A program made the translations under genes and the position numbers. A DNA stretch of 64,000 nucleotides from Pseudoalteromonas piscicida (GTDB taxonomy: Bacteria; Pseudomonadota; Gammaproteobacteria; Enterobacterales; Alteromonadaceae), in the NCBI RefSeq assembly GCF_002208135.1, contig NZ_CP021646.1, positions 3,102,001 to 3,166,000 on the forward strand, read 5' to 3'. Within the stretch, counting starts at the first letter, position 1. Each line of letters begins with the position of its first letter. The notes under the pieces were generated by a model. That model ran no database searches. It worked only from the letters and a program-made list of their open reading frames with translations, and was not told the DNA's origin. Positions 38,007-49,008 of this stretch are shown piece by piece.

Positions 38007-38486
38007 TTATTGTACCTTTTTTATTGTACTGTTATCAACAACGATTTGTGCATAATGATTAAGCAGTTTAATTAATAAAATGCTACGTAGCTCTCCATCA
38101 GGTTGTTGATATATGGCGTGAATGTCTTTGTAACAGCCGTCTGTTAACTGAACCAAGTCGCCTTCTTGAAGGTCGAGCTCGTCTGCTATTTCATTTTTAT
38201 TCATTAGTTGAGCAACGAGTTCATCTGGCACCATTTGTAGATCGGTACCATAACGAATAAAGTCAGAAACACCGCGAGTGTTTTTTACAGCAGAAAAGTG
38301 TGAAGAATGTGGATCTAGCTTAACAAATAAATATCGTGGAAACAGCGGTTGCTCCACCGCTTTTGAGCCAGAGGTTTTTCTTTTTACGAAAGTTGGGAAA
38401 CAAGACTCTATCCCTTGATTTTGAAGATTTGACTGTGCTCTGTGTTCTTGTTTTGGTTTACAGTAGAGCAAATACCAGCATTCCAT
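38007..38486 (-). CDS. rfaH: Transcription antiterminator RfaH, 159 aa
   Basis: NusG paralogue that loads on RNA polymerase paused at ops sites in polysaccharide operons. The NGN domain (residues 1-100) starts WYLLYCKPKQEHRAQSNL and has PLFPRYLFVKLD; a short C-terminal KOW-type domain begins QEGDLVQLTDG. Length matches RfaH (about 162), not NusG (about 180). It lies inside the island it probably controls, and JUMPstart-like elements are found in two leaders of the right block. It appears to have its own promoter. Confidence 0.92.
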   Translation of the reverse strand: MECWYLLYCKPKQEHRAQSNLQNQGIESCFPTFVKRKTSGSKAVEQPLFPRYLFVKLDPHSSHFSAVKNTRGVSDFIRYGTDLQMVPDELVAQLMNKNEIADELDLQEGDLVQLTDGCYKDIHAIYQQPDGELRSILLIKLLNHYAQIVVDNSTIKKVQ

Positions 38487-38500
38487 GCGTTGCGTTCCCT

Positions 38501-38523
38501 AAAAAAGCCTAACGAATTAAGCC
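38501..38523 (-). terminator. Terminator-like hairpin between ugd and rfaH
   Basis: On the minus strand GGCTTAA, loop TTCG, TTAGGCT (two G-U pairs) followed by a run of Ts. It lies 35 bases past the ugd stop codon and would end the right-hand operon. The candidate rfaH promoter would start transcription right at its upstream base. Confidence 0.55.
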
Positions 38524-38527
38524 TTCT

Positions 38528-38555
38528 ATTATACGCATATTCTCAATTAGGTCTA
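38528..38555 (-). promoter_or_regulatory. Candidate rfaH promoter
   Basis: Minus strand: -10 TATAAT (38528-38533, perfect), 16-base spacer, -35 TAGACC (38550-38555, 4/6 match). It is located just after the ugd stop codon. Confidence 0.5.
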
Positions 38556-38557
38556 GC

Positions 38558-39724
38558 CTAGTCACTGCCAAAAAGGTCTCTTGTGTAGACTTTTTCGGTA
38601 ACGTCTTGTAACTCTTCAACCATACGATTAGAGATGATTACATCACAACTACGTTTGAATACATCTAGGTTGTTTTCTACTCTCGAATTAAAGAAAGCTG
38701 CCTCTTTCAGTACTGGCTCATAAACCACTACCTCGACTCCCTTTGCTTTTATTCTTTTCATCACACCTTGAATAGCAGAAGCTCTAAAGTTGTCTGATCC
38801 CGCTTTCATTATTAATCGGTAGATCCCCACCACCTTAGGTTCTTTTTGCAAAATTGACTCGGCAATAAAGTCCTTTCTTGTTGTGTTTGCATCAACAATT
38901 GCTTGAATTATATTATTAGGGACGTCTTTATAGTTGGCTAAAAGCTGCTTCGTGTCTTTTGGTAAACAATAGCCACCATAGCCAAATGAGGGGTTATTGT
39001 AATGACTGCCAATTCGAGGGTCTAAACACACCCCCTCAATTATCTGCTTAGCGTTTAAACCATGAGATTCAGCATAGCTGTCTAACTCATTAAAGTAGGC
39101 TACGCGCATCGCCAAATAAGTATTCGAGAATAACTTGATCGCTTCGGCTTCTGTTGACCCACTAAAAAGCACATCTATATCCGCTTTTAATGCCCCCTGT
39201 TGAAAAAGGTTAGCTATAATTTGTGCATGTTCTGATTTAGCACCAATTATGATCCGTGATGGATATAAATTATCGTGGAGCGCTTTACCTTCTCTTAAGA
39301 ATTCAGGAGAAAATATAATGCTCTCATAGCTAAACTGCTCCCTAGCTTTACGAGTGAAACCCACAGGAACTGTAGACTTTATTACGATCTTCGCCTGAGA
39401 ATTGATAGACAGCAATTCACCAATTACATTTTCTACACTACTTGTATTAAAAAAGTTCGTCTTAGGATCATAATCAGTTGGTGTAGCAATTATAACAAGC
39501 TCGGCGTTACCAAAAGCACTCTTTGCACATGTTGTGGCTACTAATTCGAGCTTTTTCGAAAGCAGATACTCTGAAATCTCAGGGTCATAGAAAGGCGAAA
39601 TTTTATCATTCACCAAGCGAACCTTGGACTCGTTAACATCTAGCAATGTAACTTGATTATGCTGCGCGAGAAGAATTGCGTTGGAAAGCCCAACATAACC
39701 TGCACCAACAACTGTTATCTTCAT
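38558..39724 (-). CDS. ugd: UDP-glucose 6-dehydrogenase Ugd, 388 aa
   Basis: Makes UDP-glucuronate. Rossmann [15 protein letters not shown], then [23 protein letters not shown] and the catalytic Cys253 in [14 protein letters not shown], which mark the short Ugd subfamily. Length 388 aa is typical. Last gene of the right block; the gap to the polymerase gene is 52 bases. Confidence 0.94.
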   Translation of the reverse strand: MKITVVGAGYVGLSNAILLAQHNQVTLLDVNESKVRLVNDKISPFYDPEISEYLLSKKLELVATTCAKSAFGNAELVIIATPTDYDPKTNFFNTSSVENVIGELLSINSQAKIVIKSTVPVGFTRKAREQFSYESIIFSPEFLREGKALHDNLYPSRIIIGAKSEHAQIIANLFQQGALKADIDVLFSGSTEAEAIKLFSNTYLAMRVAYFNELDSYAESHGLNAKQIIEGVCLDPRIGSHYNNPSFGYGGYCLPKDTKQLLANYKDVPNNIIQAIVDANTTRKDFIAESILQKEPKVVGIYRLIMKAGSDNFRASAIQGVMKRIKAKGVEVVVYEPVLKEAAFFNSRVENNLDVFKRSCDVIISNRMVEELQDVTEKVYTRDLFGSD

Positions 39725-39776
39725 AGTTTTAGCCTCTTTTCAACTCTCAGCTTACTATAAGTAAAGAAGATGACAG

Positions 39777-40928
39777 TTAAGTGGACGCATTTAGCTCTCT
39801 AGCTGACTTTGCACTTGAAGAACCATAATATTTCAACCGCTGTGGATACAACGCGGTCATTACAATAATCAGTCCAACAATAGCATACACACTATTCATC
39901 GAGCTGACTGATGCTCCATTTAAAAATAAAATACTGATGCAGGCAAGTCTTGCTCGCGGTGAAACATCGCTCAATTTGAGCAGCTGATTCACTGCCAAAA
40001 AGATAAATAATAATCCTAAAAAGCCATGGTCAAATACTGCCCTAGTGAGGTAAGTGTGCAATATAACCGAGTAACACACTCCTGGCTTGCCTGCACTAAA
40101 TAGTGATTGGTAATACTGAAGCCTTGTGCACACACTTTCGGGCATTGCTGTAAGTGTTTGCGAACCAATCAAATATTCCTGCCATCCCCAACCTGAAATC
40201 GCTTTCAAAAAGCCTTGGAAAAAAACCACCCTATCGATTGCTTCAATATCACCGCCCGACAAACGACTAATAAAGGTTGCAGCGACACCAGCTGCGATTA
40301 TAGCAACAACAAGCAACTTAATTATGGTCTTCCAGCCAAAGTCTTTAATATAGAAAATGGTGAACATTGCAAGAAAGCAAATCACACCAGAACGAGAACC
40401 TGAAAGAAAAGTAACCACACCTAATGCCATCCAGTCGAATAATGACAAAGAGCGATTAAAGCCCCATATTGCACACCCTAATAGCAATACAAACATAATT
40501 TCATAGTTATTTTCGGTAAAAATACCTGGCCGACCTTCTTGCCCAAGGCCAATCCAAATGACATATTTGATGAAAAATAGTAGCAGAAGAATATGCCAAA
40601 AACGTCGCAGTAGCTTTTCTTCGAATAACACTTTAGAAGAAAAAAATGACAATAAAGCGAGATAAAAAAAAGTTTTATAGGCAATAAAGTAATCTACAGG
40701 ATGGATACCGCGAACCTTAGCTAAGGCTAACGTAATAATCAAATACAGCAGACTACAGCTGAACACTAGCCATGCGCTTGGGCACATGCGCTTAGCAACA
40801 AACAAAAAAGTACATAGAACCAGCAATTCGAAAATAGCATTAGTTGGCAGCACATGGTATTGACCAATAATACCAATACTCATGATTGCTAATGTTAGAA
40901 AGAAAAACAGAAACTGCTTTCTAACCAT
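39777..40928 (-). CDS. wzy: Wzy-like O-antigen polymerase, 383 aa
   Basis: Polytopic membrane protein with about 10-11 hydrophobic segments and a large periplasmic loop (residues about 225-290) before the last helices. VTFLSGSRSGVICFLAMF is the conserved segment of the O-antigen ligase/polymerase (Wzy_C) family. As the only such protein in the right block it is the likely repeat-unit polymerase there; a ligase role cannot be excluded from sequence alone. Confidence 0.8.
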   Translation of the reverse strand: MVRKQFLFFFLTLAIMSIGIIGQYHVLPTNAIFELLVLCTFLFVAKRMCPSAWLVFSCSLLYLIITLALAKVRGIHPVDYFIAYKTFFYLALLSFFSSKVLFEEKLLRRFWHILLLLFFIKYVIWIGLGQEGRPGIFTENNYEIMFVLLLGCAIWGFNRSLSLFDWMALGVVTFLSGSRSGVICFLAMFTIFYIKDFGWKTIIKLLVVAIIAAGVAATFISRLSGGDIEAIDRVVFFQGFLKAISGWGWQEYLIGSQTLTAMPESVCTRLQYYQSLFSAGKPGVCYSVILHTYLTRAVFDHGFLGLLFIFLAVNQLLKLSDVSPRARLACISILFLNGASVSSMNSVYAIVGLIIVMTALYPQRLKYYGSSSAKSARELNAST

Positions 40929-40930
40929 GC

Positions 40931-41860
40931 TTATCTCCGATGCTTTAAAGCCATATAGCTACGAGCGATCCAGCTCTTTGGCATTATTAGTAAGAAAAAA
41001 GCCGCTACGCGATACCTATCCCATTGTAATAAAGGGTGGGTTAGCAGAAGCTTTAATGCTTTCATGCGATTACCAATGAGTAAATTACTTTTTACACTGC
41101 TCATCACGGTAAGATGTTGTAGGTATTTAACACTTCCAATAAGCTCAGTAGGCACAATACCATCATCCAGCAAACGCTGAAATTCAAAAATATGTGGAGA
41201 TGGCTGCTCAAAATCCGACGGCGACTGCCCAACACTAGAAGCCGTTAAATCATACATCACAGACACTGACTTATCGTAAGCAATTGGCCACTGACAAGCA
41301 ACGCTACCCCATACGGCCTGATCTTCACCAAGGCTTAATCCTTCTTTAAACCCACCGACTTTTAGCAAGCTCTCTTTTGCAATGCAAACAGATGACGAAG
41401 TTATTGGTAAATCAGCATTACAACACGCTAAAAAATAATCTTGCAGCAACCCTCTATTTTCTAGTAAGTGTTGGTTTTTGGCCGCTCGCTTCCCTTCCAC
41501 TGTGTTGAACTCATAGCCAGTACAAAAAATACGTGCATCAGGAAAGGTTTGATAAAGAGATTGAATATTAGACAAAAAGTCATCATGCCAAACATCATCA
41601 GCATCCAAGAATGCGACAAACTCAGCGTTAGCAGCACGAACACCAACATTTCTTGCAGCAGAAACGCCTTTGTTAGCCTGCTGTAATAATCTCACCTTAC
41701 TACTGTTTATTTTTTCAACTACACTCGCGCCAGCATCAGTGGACCCATCGTCCACGACAATGATCTCACTCGCTGGATGTTTTTGAGATAGTACAGAATG
41801 AACAGCTCGTTCAATATATTCGGCTTTATTAAAAAGCGGAATAACCACAGAAATATTCAT
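40931..41860 (-). CDS. Glycosyltransferase family 2, 309 aa
   Basis: GT-A fold: NISVVIPLFNKAEYIERAV, IIVVDDGSTDAG and the metal-binding FLDADDVWH. The start is taken as the ATG at 41860, since the in-frame GTG at 41872 has no ribosome site. The C-terminal part ends in a hydrophobic helix (VAAFFLLIMPKSWIA), suggesting membrane association. The donor is not known. Confidence 0.87.
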   Translation of the reverse strand: MNISVVIPLFNKAEYIERAVHSVLSQKHPASEIIVVDDGSTDAGASVVEKINSSKVRLLQQANKGVSAARNVGVRAANAEFVAFLDADDVWHDDFLSNIQSLYQTFPDARIFCTGYEFNTVEGKRAAKNQHLLENRGLLQDYFLACCNADLPITSSSVCIAKESLLKVGGFKEGLSLGEDQAVWGSVACQWPIAYDKSVSVMYDLTASSVGQSPSDFEQPSPHIFEFQRLLDDGIVPTELIGSVKYLQHLTVMSSVKSNLLIGNRMKALKLLLTHPLLQWDRYRVAAFFLLIMPKSWIARSYMALKHRR

Positions 41861-41884
41861 TCTTTTAAGCACTCACAAGCAAAA

Positions 41885-42967
41885 TTATTCGGTACTGTCG
41901 GTGCATAAATATCCATGCATAGGCAGACTCAGTACTGACTTAGCCAGTTTTTCAGCAATCGGAAAATCACCTTCCTTATGACCTAAATGCTCAAAAGCAC
42001 TTTGCTGATGCATACAGGTGCCATAGTAAATCATGGTCGGAATACCTTGTTCTTTATATGATTGCATTACCTGTTCACGATTATCTACTTGGATAGTGTA
42101 TTGCGCCCATGAACTTAGATATCCCTCAGGCACAAAAGGCGCAACAAACTGCGGCTGAAGATCATTGGTATAGTTCTTGGCAGCGCGGTTACGATTCTCC
42201 AACTCGGTCGGAAAAGCAGCAAGCTTCTCCAATAAAATAGCGGCTTGAATTGTATCTAATCGGCTATTCATGCCGATGCGAACATTATCGTACTTGTCTT
42301 TGCCTTTACCATGCACTCGTAGAGATTGTAATAATGCAGCATATTCATCGTTATCGGTAAATAGCGCCCCACCATCACCATAGCACCCTAATGGCTTAGC
42401 AGGGAAAAAGCTGGTTGTAGCTATATCGGCAAAAGAGCCTGCACGTTTGCCATCAATCTCACCACCAAACCCTTGCGCTGCATCTTCAATAATCTTTAGT
42501 TGATATTTATCCGCAATTTCTTTAATCGCTGGATAATCAGCAGGTAAGCCAAATAAATCCACAGCCATAATCACTTTAGGTGTCAATTCACCAGCGTCTA
42601 TTACCTGCTTAATTCGGTTTTCAAGATCGATTGGACAAATATTGAATGTTTTTGTGTCAGAATCGACAAACACAGGAGTCGCTCCCGCAAAAGCGATAGT
42701 CTCAGCGGAAGCGAAAAATGTAAAAGTAGGACAAAAGACGGCGTCTCCGGCTTTCACATCTAATGCCATCAGAGCTAAAGACAGCGCGTCAGTACCGTTA
42801 GCACAAGTGATAGTATGCTTTACACCTACATAATCAGACAATGCAGCTTCAAGCTCTTGTACTTCTGGCCCCATAATGTACTGACCATGTTCTAATACCG
42901 CTGCGATCCGTGTATCTATTTTTGTTTTTAAATGCTGATACTGTGCAGCTAAGTCGATAAATTGCAT
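41885..42967 (-). CDS. wbpE: WbpE/WlbC-type aminotransferase for UDP-GlcNAc3NA, 360 aa
   Basis: DegT-family PLP enzyme. PLP lysine Lys191 in TTSFFPAKPLGCYGDGG, and IIEDAAQGFGGEIDG for cofactor binding. In Pseudomonas and Bordetella, WbpE/WlbC aminates the 3-keto sugar made by WbpB/WlbA. It forms a compact run with WbpD, WbpB and WbpA homologues, so the 3-amino sugar acid pathway is well supported. Confidence 0.92.
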   Translation of the reverse strand: MQFIDLAAQYQHLKTKIDTRIAAVLEHGQYIMGPEVQELEAALSDYVGVKHTITCANGTDALSLALMALDVKAGDAVFCPTFTFFASAETIAFAGATPVFVDSDTKTFNICPIDLENRIKQVIDAGELTPKVIMAVDLFGLPADYPAIKEIADKYQLKIIEDAAQGFGGEIDGKRAGSFADIATTSFFPAKPLGCYGDGGALFTDNDEYAALLQSLRVHGKGKDKYDNVRIGMNSRLDTIQAAILLEKLAAFPTELENRNRAAKNYTNDLQPQFVAPFVPEGYLSSWAQYTIQVDNREQVMQSYKEQGIPTMIYYGTCMHQQSAFEHLGHKEGDFPIAEKLAKSVLSLPMHGYLCTDSTE

Positions 42968-42979
42968 TACATCATTCCA

Positions 42980-43557
42980 TTAAAATTGATGACTAAGTTG
43001 GTTTCCGTTTAGTACATACTGCTCGCCAGTATGCGGACAAACACAACGACCTTCACCTTCAAGGGGCAAGTCTAATTGCTCGCCATATTTACTGATCCAA
43101 CCGATTTGTTTCGCTGGTACTCCGACCATAAGCGCAAAAGGAGGAACGTCTTTATTAACCACAGCGCCGGCACCAATCAACGCATACGAGCCGATTGTAA
43201 CGCCACACACGATTGTGCAATTTGCACCAAGCGTTGCGCCTTGCTGGACTCGAGTATCTCGGTATTCAGTTTTGCGCTCTATAAACGACCTCGGATTATA
43301 GACGTTAGTGAATACCATGCTCGGACCACAAAATACATCGTCTTCTAGATAAACGTTGTCATACACTGACACATTGTTCTGGATTTTAACGTTATTACCA
43401 ATCTCTACTTTATTACCGACAAAAACATTTTGCCCGAGCGAACAGCCGGCACCAATTTTGGCTCCGCCACAAACATGTGCAAAATGCCAAACTCGAGAGC
43501 CTTCACCTATCTGAGCGCCGTCATCCACAATCGCGCTTTCATGCTTTTGGTAGGCCA

Positions 43558-43558
<1 letters not shown>
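42980..43558 (-). CDS. wbpD: WbpD/WlbB-type N-acetyltransferase, 192 aa
   Basis: Left-handed beta-helix enzyme with hexapeptide repeats from residue 10 on ([34 protein letters not shown]). The motif [10 protein letters not shown] and the C-terminal Cys-containing tail ([12 protein letters not shown]) are typical of the WbpD branch. It acetylates the 3-amine to give UDP-GlcNAc3NAcA. Its start overlaps the stop codon of the wbpB gene. Confidence 0.93.
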
Positions 43559-45802
<2,244 letters not shown>

Positions 45803-45809
45803 ACTTTTC

Positions 45810-46583
45810 CTATTTCTCGCGAGGGTTGGCTTCTTCGATTGACTGAGTGCGTTTATTTTTCATTTGTGCGCGCAAATAGCTTACAACAAACTTAGGGTAT
45901 TCTCTTACAAGTCTTTGACGAACATGCTTATGCAATACCGCTCTTTGCAACCAACGTAATCCAAGTTTTTTTACTAAAGGGTGATAATAGTCAGCTTTAA
46001 TTGCTGACTGCTCAATAAATCCGCCACAAGTGAACAGTAAGGCAGGAGCATCTAAAGCATTTTTTAATTCAACAATAAATTCATCTTGCTTTGGAGTCCC
46101 CATACCACAAACAATAATTTCTGGCTGCTGCTGATTAAGATCAGCGATGACTTGTGACTTAAGTGCCGCATCATTTACATAACCATGATGCTTAAAAACG
46201 ACATTGAGGTCCGGAAACATGCTATCGTAATTTTTGACAGCGACATCAACTAATCCCGGTTTTGCGCCAATAAAGGCGATGCGTTTTCCTGTTTGATTGG
46301 CAAAGCGTAAAACATCGACTGCTATCGAAGAAAAGTCGAAGCTTAATCGCTGAATTTTATTTTGGTTAAAAGTGTTATGTAATTTTGTATGCAACGACCC
46401 ATCAGAAAAAATAATGTCCAGTCCCGATAATAGACGAGCATTCTTACTCAATAGTGAGTATGAAAATGGATTTACAAAAGTCACAGCGATGCTACGCGGC
46501 AGCCCTTTTGTACTCTCTACTAGTAATTTATCAAATACTGTTTTGGAGGACAGTTTGTTATCTAACACTTTTGAATGGATCAA
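45810..46583 (-). CDS. WecG/TagA/CpsF-family glycosyltransferase, 257 aa
   Basis: GT26 fold with [21 protein letters not shown] (catalytic Asp), [25 protein letters not shown] and GLRWLQRA, which are the family hallmarks. WecG adds ManNAcA to GlcNAc on lipid I of enterobacterial common antigen; TagA adds ManNAc in teichoic acid linkage units. Its place among ManNAc3NAcA genes suggests that sugar as donor. Confidence 0.92.
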   Translation of the reverse strand: MIHSKVLDNKLSSKTVFDKLLVESTKGLPRSIAVTFVNPFSYSLLSKNARLLSGLDIIFSDGSLHTKLHNTFNQNKIQRLSFDFSSIAVDVLRFANQTGKRIAFIGAKPGLVDVAVKNYDSMFPDLNVVFKHHGYVNDAALKSQVIADLNQQQPEIIVCGMGTPKQDEFIVELKNALDAPALLFTCGGFIEQSAIKADYYHPLVKKLGLRWLQRAVLHKHVRQRLVREYPKFVVSYLRAQMKNKRTQSIEEANPREK

Positions 46584-46602
46584 ATTACGCCTACACTATC
46601 TG

Positions 46603-47679
46603 TTAATTTAACTTATCTAAAATACGCTTGAGCTTACTCTCCATGCTCAGGTTTTCTTCCGCATACTTTCTTAACTCACTTGGTGACATTAGTGTCTTAG
46701 TGGGTAACTCACAAATCAAAGACGTGATATCATTCGTGCTATCACTATTACTCACCATCAAACGAATATTAGAATCCGCTGGAAAATCCGGATCATTGGC
46801 AGCCCCAATGACACTTAATCCTCTTGCTACATACTCTCTGGCTTTCAACACCGATGCTTCATCAAGTCCTATGCGGTACAAACCTAGACTCGCAATGCCT
46901 ATGTGCGCATTGTTAAATTGTGCATCTAACCTAGCGCCAGATAAAAACCCCGTAAACTCAACTTGTGAATCAATTTTTAATGATTTTGCCAGCTTCTTCA
47001 AAGGTTCAAACGCTTCCCCTTCGCCTACAATAGTCAAACTGACTTTCGGCGCATCAGGTTTATTTACTAATTCTGCGATTGCTTTCAACAACCTATCATA
47101 TCCATGCCAATCTGCGAGTTGCGCTACCGCAATTAAATTCAAGGTATCATCGGCTTGCCAAGATGACAGCGCCACAGGCAAATCTTCAGGTATATTAATA
47201 CCGTTACCAATTTTAAGTGTTTTATGCTTAACGCCGAATAAATACCATGCAGATTCTTGCGCATATTGCACTATTAGATTTGCAGGCATTAACACCCAAC
47301 TGCCAGAAAGTAATGAGATACTCTGTTTAAACATTCTTACAAGCGTTCTTGGCTCTGATGTTTTAAGCTCTACCAGCACGGACTTTCGTGGCGTTGGCAC
47401 ATCCACTACTATTTTTGTTCCTCTTAGTCGCGCGAGCAAAAAAGGAAAAAACAAAAATGGAAACAATAAACTAGAAAAGCGAACAAACAATACTTCTGTA
47501 TTTGTACTTAACAGGGCTTTGATAAACCCCCACGCTCCCGACATCGTTGGCGCAAGCAAAGTAGACTTAGCGTTCAAGCCTAACTTTTGCGCAGAAGCAA
47601 CTGTACTGTCTATTTTCTTCGCGACACCGGGCGTCTTCTCGGCATCTACAAAAGCGATATATTCAAACTGATGTTTCAT
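46603..47679 (-). CDS. Glycosyltransferase family 4-like, 358 aa
   Basis: GT-B fold. LNLIAVAQLADWHGYDRLL, VSLTIVGEGEAFEPLK and IGLDEASVLKAREYVARGL fit the C-terminal donor domain, where the usual E-x7-E motif is recognisable. One long hydrophobic stretch (VLFVRFSSLLFPFLFFPFLL) in the acceptor domain suggests membrane contact. The opposite strand has a long open frame over the same region that is only a shadow. It overlaps wbpI by one base. Confidence 0.8.
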   Translation of the reverse strand: MKHQFEYIAFVDAEKTPGVAKKIDSTVASAQKLGLNAKSTLLAPTMSGAWGFIKALLSTNTEVLFVRFSSLLFPFLFFPFLLARLRGTKIVVDVPTPRKSVLVELKTSEPRTLVRMFKQSISLLSGSWVLMPANLIVQYAQESAWYLFGVKHKTLKIGNGINIPEDLPVALSSWQADDTLNLIAVAQLADWHGYDRLLKAIAELVNKPDAPKVSLTIVGEGEAFEPLKKLAKSLKIDSQVEFTGFLSGARLDAQFNNAHIGIASLGLYRIGLDEASVLKAREYVARGLSVIGAANDPDFPADSNIRLMVSNSDSTNDITSLICELPTKTLMSPSELRKYAEENLSMESKLKRILDKLN

Positions 47680-48761
47680 TAGGCGCTTTCAAACTCCAGA
47701 AGAGCTGCCAATATCGCCTTCGCGGCTTCACCGTTACCATATAAGCTCTCAGCTTGAGCGAAGTTCGTTGCCTTTGCAGCGTCAACCGCATTTAAAATTG
47801 CCTGTTTATCAGCGCCAACTAGTTGATTCACACCTGCATTGACAAGTTCAACCCACTCAGTTTGATCTCGCATTGTAATACATGGCTTTGAGAAAAAATA
47901 CGCTTCTTTTTGCAGGCCACCACTATCCGTTAGTACTATCTCGCAATGCTCTAATAGCCATACCATTTCGAAATAACTCACCGGCGGTATTACATCGAAC
48001 TTAATCTCAAGACCCAAGCATTCAGCTAATTTTTGTGTTCTAGGGTGAATGGGGCAAATAACAGGTTGAGTTTCCGATAACTCATTTAGTGCTGTAATGA
48101 TGCTTTTTAGACGATTTTCATCGTCGGTGTTTTCTGCTCGGTGGATTGTACACAGATAGAAACTGTCATATTCTGGGATAGCTGGTCGCTTTGCACTTTG
48201 TGTATAGAAACTAGCAGCATCAAGCATCACATCACCGACATTGCGTACCTGACAGCTTTTGTCTTTAAAGCCTTCTCGTACTAAGTTTTGCACAGCGGTA
48301 TCTGTAGGACAGAATAGAATTTTGCTGATTTGGTCGGTTAGGATACGATTAATCTCTTCAGGCATCCTCATATTAAAACTACGTAGCCCAGCTTCAACGT
48401 GAGCAACCGGAATATGAAGCTTTGCTGCAGCTAATGCACCAGCCAGTGTCGAATTGGTATCACCATAAACCAAAACCCAGTCTGGCTTTTCTTCTAATAG
48501 TACCTTCTCAATCTCTTCCAACTGACGGCCGGTCATTTGTCCATGGGTGCCACCACCAATTCCGAGACTGTAATCTGGCTTGGGAATTTGCATCTCTTCA
48601 AAAAAGATATCGCTCATATTGGCGTCGTAATGTTGCCCCGTATGAACTATCACTTCTTGCACTGCTTTTTGGCTGGTTTGATTGTGCTCTCTGACTGCGC
48701 GACTAAATGTAGCGGCTTTGACAAATTGCGGCCTTGCCCCAATTACTGTTACAACTTTCAT
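47679..48761 (-). CDS. wbpI: WbpI-type UDP-GlcNAc3NAcA 2-epimerase, 360 aa
   Basis: Non-hydrolysing epimerase related to WecB but of the WbpI branch: VVTVIGARPQFVKAATFSRA, EVIVHTGQHYDANMSD, YSLGIGGGTHGQMTGRQLE and VYGDTNSTLAGALAA. Converts UDP-GlcNAc3NAcA to UDP-ManNAc3NAcA and completes that pathway in this block. It appears to begin a transcription unit: a 247-base gap precedes it with a candidate promoter and a JUMPstart-like element. Confidence 0.93.
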   Translation of the reverse strand: MKVVTVIGARPQFVKAATFSRAVREHNQTSQKAVQEVIVHTGQHYDANMSDIFFEEMQIPKPDYSLGIGGGTHGQMTGRQLEEIEKVLLEEKPDWVLVYGDTNSTLAGALAAAKLHIPVAHVEAGLRSFNMRMPEEINRILTDQISKILFCPTDTAVQNLVREGFKDKSCQVRNVGDVMLDAASFYTQSAKRPAIPEYDSFYLCTIHRAENTDDENRLKSIITALNELSETQPVICPIHPRTQKLAECLGLEIKFDVIPPVSYFEMVWLLEHCEIVLTDSGGLQKEAYFFSKPCITMRDQTEWVELVNAGVNQLVGADKQAILNAVDAAKATNFAQAESLYGNGEAAKAILAALLEFESA

Positions 48762-48803
48762 AAATATGTAGCCAAATTAGTTGAGAATATTCCTCGTAGG
48801 AGA

Positions 48804-48823
48804 CCAATTGCTTACAGCTCCCT
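48804..48823 (-). promoter_or_regulatory. JUMPstart-like element in the wbpI leader
   Basis: Minus strand reads AGGGAGCTGTAAGCAATTGG, which matches the JUMPstart core (GGTAGCTGTTAAGCCA) at most positions if one base gap is allowed. It lies between the candidate promoter and the wbpI start codon, where such elements sit in RfaH-controlled operons. No exact ops octamer follows. Confidence 0.4.
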
Positions 48824-48867
48824 ACTTTCCTACAAAACCGCGTTTTACACAGCCCGTGAACCGACGG

Positions 48868-48897
48868 ATTTTACCTTATTACCAAGCAGTGATACAA
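48868..48897 (-). promoter_or_regulatory. Candidate promoter of the wbpI-ugd operon
   Basis: Minus strand: -35 TTGTAT (48892-48897), 18-base spacer, -10 TAAAAT (48868-48873), leaving a leader of about 100 bases before wbpI that holds the JUMPstart-like element. Confidence 0.4.
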
Positions 48898-49008
48898 CCG
48901 ATAGGCTGTTAATTGCCTATAAAAGTCACAATCTGCTTATGAAGTTGAGCGAATATAGCATGTATCAGAAATAAAACTGTTAAAGAATGCAATCAATAAT
49001 ACTTTCTG

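Noticed and set aside
46628..47671. A 347-codon open frame on the plus strand
   Set aside because: It is the antisense shadow of the GT4 gene at 46603-47679. It is Ser/Leu/Asn-rich without any family motif, while the minus-strand frame has clear glycosyltransferase features and operon overlaps.
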